Positions 35,978 to 46,962 of a stretch of 64,000 nucleotides of DNA are shown one piece after another. The position numbers and the translations under genes are program-made. Origin of the DNA: Elymus sibiricus (Eukaryota; Streptophyta; Magnoliopsida; Poales; Poaceae); contig CM077666.1 in the NCBI GenBank assembly GCA_039707655.1, forward strand, positions 397,873,886 through 397,937,885, in the 5' to 3' direction. The first letter of the stretch is position 1. Every line of letters begins with the position of its first letter. The notes under the pieces are model-generated. The model did not search any database and was not told the DNA's origin. It saw only the letters and a program-made list of their open reading frames with translations.

Positions 35978-36470
35978 TGACGGTGTCCTGGATTAGGGGG
36001 TGCTAACCTAGCCGGCCCGTCTCCTCGGTTGGGCCGATGGGCCCTCATGCGTGATCAAGATGGACTCCGGAGGCCGTACACAGGAAGCGTAATCAAGGCT
36101 GCTTCTACCGAAGACTTGTCGTATACTCCAAGATCTCTCCTGCCGCCTCTCTCCTAAGATACCGACTTTGTAACCCTAGATACCCTCCCTGGCGTGTATA
36201 TAAGCCATAGGGTTTAGCCCGTAAGGGACACATCAACGCAATATCGCTCACCTAGCCCTAGAAGTTAGACACATTACGATCTCGAGGTAGATCAACTCTG
36301 TATTTGATACATCTCCATTAATATAAGCAGAAGCAGGATGTAGGGTTTTACCTCCATCAAGAGGGCCCGAACCTGGGTAAAACATCGTCTCCCTTGTCCT
36401 TGTTACCACCGATCCGAGATCCACAGCTCGGGACCCCCTACCCCGAGGTCTGCCGGTTTTTACACCGACA
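35978..36470 (+). repeat. 5' LTR of pol-less Tat element
   Basis: It starts TGACGGTGTCC and ends ACACCGACA. A TATA box (TATATAAG) lies at 36197-36204. Confidence 0.92.
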
Positions 36471-36471
36471 C

Positions 36472-36489
36472 TGGTGCTTTCATTGAGAG
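36472..36489 (+). promoter_or_regulatory. tRNA primer-binding site of pol-less Tat element
   Basis: TGGTGCTTTCATTGAGAG, one base after the LTR; the same site as in the Tat element at 8943-8960. Confidence 0.8.
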
Positions 36490-36517
36490 TTCCGCTGCGT
36501 GATCACCAGAAGGATCG

Positions 36518-39500
36518 ATGGCTCACCTGCAGATCAACTGCGCCAACAACCACGGGGAAATTTATGCCCCTGGCCAGCTCTTTGTCTTCGGCAACATGGT
36601 ATTTTGCGCCGACTCAACGGGTCATCTGACCTCGGTCGAGAACTACGCCCCAGGTTGGATCGTGACCTTTGGTGGCCTCGAATACACTGCGGATTCCCGT
36701 GGTGAACTCATCCTATCGGGATGGACTCCCGGCCGGATTGGGGGCTCGACCGGCTCTGGAGGATCGACTCCGGAACCAAACTTAGTCACGGCGCCCTTTA
36801 AGACCCCTGACGCCATCACTTTGGCCGATCTCCTTCCGATCACCAGTCCGGAGATAGATCCGACTCCCACTTCTGAAACTACGTCAGTGGTAGAGCTGAC
36901 CTCGGCGCAGAATTCGGAATTATGTCCGGATTCCCGTCGCACCGAGAACACGTCCGGTTACACGCCGGGCGTACTTCGAGTCAACCCTGCCTTCGGTGCA
37001 TCAATGAATCCCGAAGAGTTATCTCACCTCGATGAGATGCTTGGCCGCATCCGGAGCATGTCCATCTCGGACGGCAAGACTTCGGTTTACAATCAGATTG
37101 GACTTAAAGCCGACGATAGGGAAATTTACATCCCACCCACCACCCACCTAGTCTCCACGATCGATGACTTAACCGACGTGTTGGACTATGGCGAGGCCCC
37201 AGACATGGATGAAGATGTTGATGGCCCCATCGAGAACACCTTGCCCCCGGTAAACGAGGGCAGGTGGACCGCCATGTCCACCTATGATGTTTACATGGTG
37301 GACACCCCCAAATCTCCTCCAAGATGTTGGCGAAGGCGCCGAAGGTGCAATAATGGGGAACCCAGTGGTAATGACGCGACAGCCAACAACGGCGACGCGG
37401 AAGACGGCGATGCCGATAACCATGAAGAGGACGTTCAAGCCTCCCCGGTACGGAACGACACACCAGACCGACCTCTTAGGGACTCAGATCCTGATGACCT
37501 CCTCGAGGGGGCCGACGACAACTACATGCCGGAATGCGAGGAGGACGAGAGCCTCGGTACCGAGGACTACATCGTCCCCGAAGACCCTTTCGAACAAGAG
37601 CGCTTCCGGCGACGCCTCGTTGCGACGGCCCGGAGCATAAAGCACAAGTAGCAGCAGCAGCAGGCCAATACCGATGCACTAAATGAAAAGTGGATCGAAG
37701 TGCTCTCCGCCGAGCAAGACATGGAGAACCGGCGTCATAGTGCGCCGAAATCATACCCACGTAGGCGTCTCTTACCGGAGTTCGACGAAGAGCTCGCTGA
37801 TGACCTCGACCGGCCCCCTAGAGGCCGGGACAGGCCAAGACGAGAGGACCCCTGTGAACGGCCACCTCCACGCTATTATGGCAAGGACCCCATGGATCAC
37901 CTGTATCCTCACGACGCTAGACGTCGCATTGAGGAAAACATGGCTCCTCCTCGGTCCATCTATGGATGAAGGGGACGCGTGCCCGCTGGGCTCGACGGCT
38001 ACGATGCCTGGGTGGACAGGAACGGCCACGCCCGAGATCAAGCCTACTCACGGCTTTCTCCCGACCTTCGACGAGATGCTCCTCAGTCCCTAGGTCCCGC
38101 TCACCCAATCTGCTTCACAGACAGGGTGATGGAACATCAATTCCCGGAAGGATTTAAGCCCATCAATATAGAGTCGTACGATGGCACCACGGACCCAGCA
38201 GTTTGGATTGAAGATTTCCTCCTGCACATACACATGGCCAATGGAGATGATCTCCATGCCATTAAATATCTGCCGCTCAAGCTAAAGGGGCCGGCGAGGC
38301 ATTGGCTTAACAGCCTCCCTTCTCACTCTATCGGCAGTTGGGAGGCCCTAGAAGACGCTTTTCGAGCAAACTTCCAGGGCACATATGTCCGGCCTCCGGA
38401 CGCTGATGACCTCAGCTGTGTTACCCAGCAGCCAGGTGAATCAGCCCGGAAATTCTGGAATAGGTTCCTCACCAAGAAAAACCAGATCATAGACTGCTCC
38501 AAAGCCGAGGCCATCGCCGCATTTAAAAACAATATCCGAGATGAATGGTTGGCTCGCCAACTCGGCCAGGATAAGCCGAGGACTATGGCAGCCCTGACCT
38601 CACTGATGACTCGCTTTTGTGCGGGAGAGGATAGCTGGCTCGCCCGAAGTACTCATAATGGCGAGGCAGGCACCTCGGAAACCCGTGACGCCAATGGAAA
38701 ACCCAAGCGCAATAAAAATAAGCGCAGGTATAAAAATGGCGGAAGCGACACTGAGGACGCCGCGGTCAACGCAGGGTTCACCGGACCTAAATCCGGGCAG
38801 AAAAGAAAGCCCTATAAAGGAAACAAGGATGGACCTAGCCAACTTGATAGGTTCATGGACCGCCCGTGTGGGATTCACGGCACTCAGGAAAAACCAGCAA
38901 CCCACACTAACAGGAATTGCTGGGTCTTCAAACAAGCCGGCAAGATAGCGGCAGAGGGTCAGAATAAAACCCAACACCGCAGTGAAGACGAGGATGAACC
39001 TCGGCGGCCCAATATTGGAGGCCAAAAGAAGTTTCCTGATGAGGTAACAGAGGTCAATATGATCTATGTCACCCACATCCCTAAAAGGGAGAGGAAGCGT
39101 GTACTTCGGGACATATACGCGCTGGAGCCAGTCGCCCCGAAGTATAACCCATGGTCGGCTTACCCGATCATGTTTGACAAGCATGATCATCCGACCAGCA
39201 TCAGGCATGGCGGATCAGCGGCACTCGTCCTGGCCCCTATTGTTGATGGTTATCATCTAACACGCGTCCTGATGGATGGTGGAAGCAGCCTCAACCTCAT
39301 CTACGAAGATACAGTTCGGAAGATGGGCATCAACTCATCACGGATCAAGCCGAGCTCCACCACCTTTAAAGGTGTCATTCCAGGCGTCGAAGCCCGCTGA
39401 ACGGTCACCCTAGAGGTAGTCTTCGGCTCTCCCGAGAACTTCAGAAGCGAGGAGTTAATCTTTGATATTATCCCATTCCAAAGTGGATACCACGCGCTCC

Positions 39501-39763
39501 TAGGGCGCACAGCCTTTGCGCGTTTCAACGCAGTCCCGCATTATGCCTACCTCAAGCTCAAAATGCCAGGACCTAACGGTGTTATCATAGTCAATGGTAA
39601 CACCGAACGTTCACTTCGGACAGAAGAACAGACCGCGACTTTCGCAGCCGAGGCACAGGCGTCCGAGGAGGCAGCCCGCAGCGATAAACACGCCGCCCGC
39701 TCTTTAAAGCGCGCCCGGGCTGCACAGATCGACCTCGGCCAGGCACCCCCGCACCCAAAATAG
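36518..39763 (+). pseudogene. gag: gag-protease of pol-less Tat element, with three in-frame stops
   Basis: One frame runs from the ATG at 36518 to a TAG at 39761-39763, broken by TAG at 37649-37651 (next to a CAG run), TGA at 37967-37969 and TGA at 39398-39400. Residues 1-70 form the N-terminal block shared with 8917-8700 (PGQLFVFGNMVF...ADSRGELIL). The central gag domain has YDGTTDPAVWIEDF, LKLKGPARHWLNSLP and ESARKFWNRF. A basic Lys/Arg/Asn stretch follows (about 38700-38730). The retropepsin has VLMDGGSSLNLIYED and ALLGRTAFARF. After protease an Ala/Glu/Arg-rich tail ends the frame; the RT that follows in the other Tat element is absent. Removing the stops would leave about 1080 codons. 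Confidence 0.88.
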
Positions 39764-41049
39764 GGATATGGGCTCCTCGCGCGCCCTATCTGGAGCGGGC
39801 ACTACGTCCCAAGGGTGCATAATTTCACACTAAAAATTCCCTGGGACATTGAGGAGCCAGATCACTCACCCAAACGTCGACATGGTTCAACCAAGCAAAG
39901 ACGTGGCTTCGAGCCCCTGCACAGGCAAGTATCTGTAAAAGAAGTAGCCAAACATAACTACGTCCATGTGGTTTTAACCACAGCGCGACTTCGGCAACGC
40001 CTCCTCTAAAGGAGCTCGGTCAATCAAACACTTGAAGTGTCTAAAGGGCCGGAAGGGCATCAACCTTCACAGATTCCTCACCATCAATGGTGAACATCTG
40101 GTCAACAGTTCGGAAACGCAGACGTGCGGCAGGTAGCGGCCCGGATTCTTTAAAATCTGTAAGCAATTATCCACCCTGTTTCTTCCTCTTTCTTCTTTAC
40201 CATTTACCTTGCACTCTTTCAATTACTCTCACCGCAGCTGGGCATGTACACGATCGATATTATGAAATAACGAAACTGTGCCCCTTCAAGGTCTCTATCC
40301 TATTTCTTTATTAGCATAGCCCCTATGGGACAAAGAAGTTCTCTAAAAATGATGCAATTGTATAACAAGTCCGAAGTATTCGGCGTCTCGGATTTTGGCC
40401 TTATATGCATCAGTTTCGAACCTAGATTTTGGTCAATAGTTGGGTTGCCCGGCTCCTATGTGTACCCCTTACGTTTCTGATGAATTCAGCTAAGGGTGTA
40501 ACGGGAGAACCACTGCGATTGCGCTGCCAGGTTAATTGGCATGGCGCCTCAGTGGACAAAGCCGAAAACTGACTATCTAGGTATGCGTAAACTGGTCCGC
40601 CATCCGAAGACCGCGTTAAGCGATGTGACAATAGAGATCACCCGTGTTAAACGAAGGGCTTTCATTCCTAGCCGAAGTGTGCTATGGCCTCGACCTCGGC
40701 CGACCTGGCCGAACACTTCCCACACCGGGGGCTGGTCATCAGCCCCCACAGTCAAACTCCTATGACTAAGTGAAAGACATCAAGCCACTATAGTCCGATT
40801 GCCTAGTTCCTATAAGGCACCGACCGCCTCCGGGTATCGAGACGTCGGCTAAGGGTCCAGTGTGCCTTAAGGAACACCCTTTGTATGACCTACACTGGGG
40901 CTGAAGCCGACGACTGGCCACTCTCATTTTAAACAGTCATATCAGAGGAAAAATTAATTATAAAACAACACACATGGAATTTCAAGCCATTTTCATTCAA
41001 CCACAAGATAAAGTTTTACATCGTACACTCCGGCATTCCGAAGCATCAT
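39764..41049. other. spacer where pol is missing
   Basis: No RT, RNase H or integrase motif is found in any frame over these 1286 bp. The part near 40680-40930 resembles the spacer after pol in the first Tat element (paired GCCGACGACTGG-like motifs), so pol was deleted between protease and this spacer. Confidence 0.7.
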
Positions 41050-44000
41050 CTAGAAATACATAGTGTCTTTGGGACACATGGCTTCTGTGGTCCGAGCTCC
41101 CGCCTCCACCTCGGCGAAGAATTGCTCGGCGGTGCGCGGCTTGTCGGCAGGAGGGCCCGCAACACATGTCTCCGCATCAACCTTACAGAAGTGCGTCTTC
41201 ACACAAGCGTACGCCCTCCGCGCCCCTTCAAAGCACGCGGACCTCTTCCAGCGATCCACGCAAGGCATGGCGTCTCGGAGACAGGCCGTAAGGCCGAAGA
41301 GGCTCTTCGGCATGGCTTTGGCAGGCCACAGCGCAATGCAGAGGTCCTGGAGTGCTGGTCTCGTCATGCGAAACAACTCTACCAGCTGCTTCACTCGATG
41401 ATTCAGCAGCTGCATGGACGGTGACCCCGGAAACTGCCCCCAGAAGGCCTTCTCCGCCTCGTGGCCCGCCAGCTGGCCGAAGTATGCCACCGCATCCGCC
41501 GCACTCTACGGGAGATCCGCAAAAACCTCTACAGAACGCCATAACTGGGTGAGCTCAACACACCCTTTGCTGCCAAACGAACACTGCAGCAAAAATATCT
41601 TACTCGAGGCGATTTGCTCCACTTGCTGGAGCACCTCGCGGTCAGCTCGGGCCGAGGTCTTGAGCTCGGAGTGGGCAAGTTGAAGCTTCTCGAGCTCCTC
41701 CTTCATTCATTGCCCCTCCTCCTGAAGCTTGTCACGTGCTTCGAACACGCCCTTCAGGGTCTCCTCAACCTCCAGTACCCGTGCTTGGTGCTTCTCTGGC
41801 TGCCTTCTCGGCGGCCCGTGCCTTCTCGGCCATGGCGGCAGCAGCCTCCTGCTGCCGCACCTCCTGCCGAGCCCTTTCGAGCTCGGCCTTGAGTGTCTCC
41901 AGCTCCGCTAACGCTGTTGTTGTCAAAATAGTTCGACCTTAGTTGTTTTCCTTAAAAAAATGTCATACCTCCTTCATCCAAAGTACAAAGGCAATTTTAA
42001 ACTTGCTTACCTTGAGACTGCTCAAGTTTCCGGTTCATCTTCGCCATCTCCTCGAAGACGGAGTCCGGAACCGAGGTCGAAACCTGGCACAAAATAGATC
42101 CTTATTACAAAGGGAAAAGTTAAACCACTAAAAGGCACCAGGATGGCTGCCTCAAGCAGCGCCCCGGGGGCTACTCAACAAGCTCCTACTTAATCAAACG
42201 AACCCAATGCCGGTTTCTTGAAACCGACTTCGAGCTCGGGGGCTACTCACTCACTAAGCCATTTAGCAGGCTATATGTCCTCGGACAAACTCATAAAATA
42301 AATAGTTCAAATAAACAAATTAGACTGGATGCGCAGATAGAAAGCGTACCTCGAAACCTGCTACGAGGTTCTTGAAAACGTCATTCAGGCCGGCCCCTGC
42401 GGACCGGTAGCTCTGTAGCGCCACACCTATCAACGCGCGGTGCTCCTCCTTGATAGAGGAGCCCTTCAGGGCGTCCTCCATCTCCTCGGTCCACCCCACG
42501 CCAGCCCGTCCTTGGGCAGATGGCGGGGGTGGAGGCATGACCTCAGATACATCTACCCGGGCAACCTCCACTTGGGGCGGCGGAGCCGAGGTAGACGTCG
42601 GCTGGGCCGATGACTGGCCCAGCCCTTCTTCGATGACCGCGGGGCACTCCTCCCTCGGGTCTTGTTGGGCCGAGGTATCGACCTCGGCCATGATGGCCAC
42701 CTTGTCGGCCCCCTTCGTGTTGACGTCGGGGACCAGGGTGGATGTTGCCTCCCCCAGCCCATCATGCGTCGGGAGGAGCGGCGGGCTCTGGAGTCCCGCT
42801 GGCAGATGGCAACCCGCTCGAGGAACCGCTGGGGATTACCCTCGGTGGACTGCATGAGAAAAGTTGCTTCTGTGAGATTCCCCTTGCTGAAAAAATAACT
42901 TGTCAGATTAAAGGACAGAAGACAAAGACAAAGGCTTACCCTCGGGGCGCCGGCTTCTTCTCCCCACAGCAAGGAGGTCTTCTTCTGTGTCACCGGAGAG
43001 CTCGGCCCTCTCCGACGACTTGTTCGCAGCCCCGGACGAGGTTCGCCTCGGCCTCTTTGGGCCCTTCGGTGGCATGCCCACGTCGGCGTCTTCTAACACC
43101 GACCTCTTCCCCTTCGGCGGCGGGGGGGGGGGGGGGGACTTCTTCCTCCTCACCCTCCTCGACGTCGCCATCTTGGGCGGCGGAGGTGTGGGTCTCTTCG
43201 GACCGGGTGACCGAAGTCCCCCGAGTCTGAGCACTTGACCTCCCCTTCTGGGACTTCGTCCCTTTGGGAGCCACCACATGCGGCTCCTCGGTCAGAAGCG
43301 CCGAGAGCAGGGGAGTTGGAGGCTGCTCTGGCAGTGGGGCCGAGCATCGTACTCCTTGTACCCAGGCCAACCACTTCCGCAAAACATCAAACACGACGAT
43401 TCAAGTAAAAACTTTACTCCTCAGTGCAATGAGAAAAAAAACAATGATTGGAGGGTGGAACCACTCACCGGGGGGGCTCATAGCCGTGTTCGAGACCGCG
43501 GTCCTCCCCTTCCTTGGGGATCTTGTCCTTTGCCAGCTTCATGAGGCTCGTCCACATGGCGGCCAAGGTGGAGCGGAAGAAGGAGGTGATGGTGTCCATG
43601 TCCTCGGGCTTTTGTGCCCACATCGGGGTAGCCCGAAGTTGGAGAGGGAGTATGCAGCGGTTGAGCATGACGTTGATGACGTCGGCGAGCTCGACCTTCC
43701 CCGTGGTGGACCACCACAAGATCCTGTCGATCAGGGTCTCCACCTCTTCTGGCTTCCCCCAGGCGATGCCCTTCTCCTTCCAGGACTTGAGCTTCTTGGG
43801 AGGCCCGGCTGAGAAGGCCGGGACCTCGGTTTGACCAGGGGCGAGTGGCTCGGTGATGTAAAACCACTCTCTCTGCCACTCCGTCACCGTTTCGATGAAG
43901 GTGCCCTTGAACCAGGTGGCCCCCTGGTTCTTGCTGATCATTGCTCCTCCGCACTCCGCAAGATCCGAGTCGCTGGACTTCAGTTTAATCCCGAAGAGCT

Positions 44001-44339
44001 TCAGCCACAAGCCGAAGTGCGGCTCACAGCGGAGGAAGGCCTCGCAGACCGTGATGAAGGCAGCGAGGTGGAGAACGGAGTTGGGGGCCAGGTGGTGGAA
44101 ATCCAACCCATAGTAGTACATTACCCCGCGCACAAAGGGGTGCAGCGGGAACCCCAGGCCTCGGATGAGGTGGGGGACGAAGACCACCCGCTCCCCGGCG
44201 TTGGGAGCGGGCACCAGCTGGCCAGCCGCTGGAGCGCGGGCGGCGATGGCGGGGGTCAGATACCCCGTGCTGCGCAGCTCTGAGATGGTCGCGGCCGTCA
44301 CAATGGAGCCGCCCAGTGCCCCTTGAGGGTGTCGGCCAT
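41050..44339 (-). pseudogene. antisense, intron-containing gene of pol-less Tat element (Transposase_28-like)
   Basis: It is homologous to 25-2596 and again lies antisense before the 3' LTR. The natural ATG is at 44339-44337; a frameshift near 44305 moves it out of frame with the long first exon (to 43469), which holds the Transposase_28-like domain (LRSTGYLTP, HPFVRGVMYYYGLDFHHLAPN, CEPHFGLW). Donor sites GTGAGT (43468), GTAAGC (42939), GTACGC (42349) and GTAAGC (42010) and an acceptor TTTTTTCAG ending at 42886 mark introns. Exon 2 is basic/Pro-rich and contains a run of 13 G with a likely slip; later exons are Pro/acid-rich and Ala/Glu coiled coil; the last (41490-41050) has IALWPAKAMPKS and WKRSACFEGARRAY, the conserved C-terminal domain. 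Function unknown. Confidence 0.72.
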
Positions 44340-44463
44340 GGCTGGTTGTGGAAGTTGGACTTGCGAAAGGGAAAGGCACTGGTTGGATCTGGGCGCTGGA
44401 GCTAGACGAAGTAGTAGCGGGGGGAGAATGGGAGCGTGGGCGATTGCGCTGTCCTCCTTTTTG

Positions 44464-44471
44464 CTCTTATA
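44464..44471 (-). promoter_or_regulatory. TATA-like box for the antisense gene
   Basis: Minus strand TTATAAGA lies about 125 bases upstream of the ATG at 44339, between the gene and the 3' LTR. It suggests that the antisense gene has its own promoter; not tested. Confidence 0.45.
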
Positions 44472-44927
44472 AGCCTATGAAAGGCCAAGAGTCCCCCTCG
44501 CTGCGCTGATAAATTCGCCGTTGCCATCAAAAATGCCGTTGAAGCATATGGGGGGAAACAAAATATTGATGATATCCCTAAGAAAGCGGGCACGATCTCT
44601 GCCTCGAGGGGACGTGCCAGTAAAAAGGCTGCCTCGAACCACGATTTGAGGGGAAGGCAGTAACTGCTTAGCCCGTCGTGGGGCAAGCCTCTTCGACAAA
44701 GTTGTCAGGCTGGATTGGACCGTTCATGCCCGAATGACAGGCCTTCGAGGCTAAGATATCTGTCCTCTTCGGATAGGGTGCGAGCTCGGAGGTACCTCGA
44801 ATATTGTTGTCCCACTGTAATAAATAAAAGTATGAAGGGGAACTCGTCTGTCAAGCCAAGGACTCCAGATCCGAGGTGATCTTTACTTAAAGTCGTCCTC
44901 GGCGTAGAAGACCAGTTCGGGGGCTAC

Positions 44928-45420
44928 TGACGGTGTCCTGGATTAGGGGGTGCTAACCTAGCCAGCCCGTCTCCTCGGTTGGGACGATGGGCCCTCGTGC
45001 ATGATCAAGATGGACTCCGGAGGCCGTACACAGGAAGCGTAATTGAGGCTGCTTCTACCGAAGACTTGTCGTATACTCCAAGATCTCTCCTGCCGCCTCT
45101 CTCTTAAGATACCGACTTTGTAACCCTAGATACCCTCCCTGGCGTGTATATAAGCCATAGGGTTTAGCCCATAAGGGACACATCAACGCAATATCGCTCA
45201 CCTAGCCCTAGAAGTTAGACACATTACGATCTCGAGGTAGATCAACTCTGTATTCGATACATCTCCATTAATATAAGCAGAAGCAGGATGTAGGGTTTTA
45301 CCTCCATCAAGAGGGCCCGAACCTGGGTAAAATATCGTCTCCCTTGTCCTTGTTACCACCGATCGGAGATCCACAGCTCGGGACCCCCTACCCCGAGGTC
45401 TGCCGGTTTTTACACCGACA
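44928..45420 (+). repeat. 3' LTR of pol-less Tat element
   Basis: Same length and ends as 35978-36470, with 11 differences counted by eye, most of them transitions. Confidence 0.92.
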
Positions 45421-45438
45421 CCCATGTGTCGCACCGTG

Positions 45439-46962
45439 TGATGACCCACAAGTATAGGGGATCAATCATAGTCCTTTCGATAAGTAAGAGTGTCGAACCC
45501 AATGAGGAGCAGAAGGAAATGACAAGCGGTTTTCAGCAAGGTGTTTTCTGCAAGCACTGAAATTGTCGGTAACGAGTAGTTTGATAGCAAGATAATTTGT
45601 AACAAGTGACAAGAAGCAATAGTAACAAAGAGTGCAGCAAGGTGGCCCAATCCTTTTTATAGCAAAGGACAAGCCGGAACAATCTCTTATAGTAAGTAAA
45701 GCGTTCTCGAGGACACATGGGAATTTCATCTAGTCACTTTCATCATGTTGGTTTGATTCGCGTTCGCTACTTTGATAATTTGATATGTGGGTGGACCGGT
45801 GCTTGGGTGCTGTTCTTACTTGAACAAGCCTCCCACTTATGATTACCCCCTCTCGCAAGCATCCGCAACTACGAAAGAAGAATTAAGATAACTCTAACCA
45901 TAGTATTAAACATATGGATCCAAATCAGCCCCTTACGGAATAGCGCATAAACTAGGGTTTAAGCTTCTATCACTCTAGCAACCCATCATCTAATTACTAC
46001 TCCACAATGCATTCCCTTAGGCCCAAAGATGGTGAAGTGTCATGTAGTCGACGTTCACACGACACCACTAAGGGAATCAACAACATACATATCATCAAAA
46101 TATCGAACGAATACCAAATTCACATGATTACTTATGACAAGACTTCTCCCATGTCCTCTAGAGCAAAAGTAACTACTCACAAAACATAATCATGTCCAAG
46201 ATCAGAGGGGTATTGAATAGCATAATAGATCTGAACATATAATCTTCCACCAAATAAACCAACTAGCATCAACTACAGGATGTAATCAACACTACTAGCA
46301 ACCCACATGTACCAATCTGAGGTTTTGGGACAAAGATTGAATACAAGAGATGAACTAGGGTTTGAGATGAGATGGTGCTGGTGAAGATGTTGATGAAGAT
46401 TAGTCCTCCCACGATGAGAGGATCGCTGGTGATGTCGATGGCGACGATTTCCCCCTCCCGGAGGGAAGTATCCCCGGCAGAATCTCTCCGCCGGAGAGCA
46501 AAAGTGCTCCTGCCCAAGTTCTGCCTCGAGACGGCGGCGCACCGTCCCAAAAGTCTTCTCTATATTTTTTCTAGGGCTAATGGACGTATATACCAGAAAA
46601 TGGGGGCCAGAGGCTGGCCAGGGGCCCCACGAGCCACCAGGGCACGCCTGGGGGGGGGGGTGGCACGCCCTGTTGCCTCGTGGGCACCTGGGTGGCCCCC
46701 TCTGGTACTTCTTGCTTTCAGTATTTTTTATTTATTCCAAAATAAATCTCCGTAAAATTTCAGCTCATTTGGAGATGTGCAGAATAGGTATCTCTGACAT
46801 AGCTTTTTCAGGTCCAGAATTCCAGCTGCCGGCAATCTCCCTCCTTGTGTAAATCTTGCATATTAAGAGAGAAAAGGCATTAAAATTGCTTCACAAAGTG
46901 TTATATTGATTAAAAACACTATAAATAACAGTAGTAAAACATGATGCATAATGGGCATATCA
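45439..46962 (-). mobile_element. solo LTR of an Athila-type element (1524 bp)
   Basis: TSD CCGTG at 45434-45438 and 46963-46967. On the plus strand it starts TGATGACCCACAAGTATAGG, as do the ends of the Athila-type LTRs at 10374 and 33903, so it is in minus orientation; its minus-strand start is TGATATGCCC. No internal region is present, so it arose by LTR-LTR recombination. It sits 18 bases to the right of the Tat element, in the second hAT-like element. It has a run of 10 G at about 46650. Confidence 0.88.

Larger units (their letters stand above)
35978..45420 (+). mobile_element. Tat-lineage Gypsy element lacking RT, RNase H and integrase
   Basis: LTRs 35978-36470 and 44928-45420 are each 493 bp. 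The flanking 5 bp are CCCGT on the left (35973-35977) and CCCAT on the right (45421-45425), a TSD with one CG to CA change. Inside are a PBS, gag-protease (36518-39763), a spacer, and an antisense gene (44339-41050). By eye the LTRs differ at 11 of 493 positions; with the usual grass rate of 1.3e-8 per site per year this suggests very roughly 0.9 million years. The PPT-like TTCGGGGGCTAC precedes the 3' LTR. Confidence 0.88.

Noticed and set aside
35760..36048. Short minus-strand ORFs near the left end of the second hAT-like element
   Set aside because: Low-complexity, interrupted by the Tat insertion, and without similarity to a transposase or known domain that I can see.
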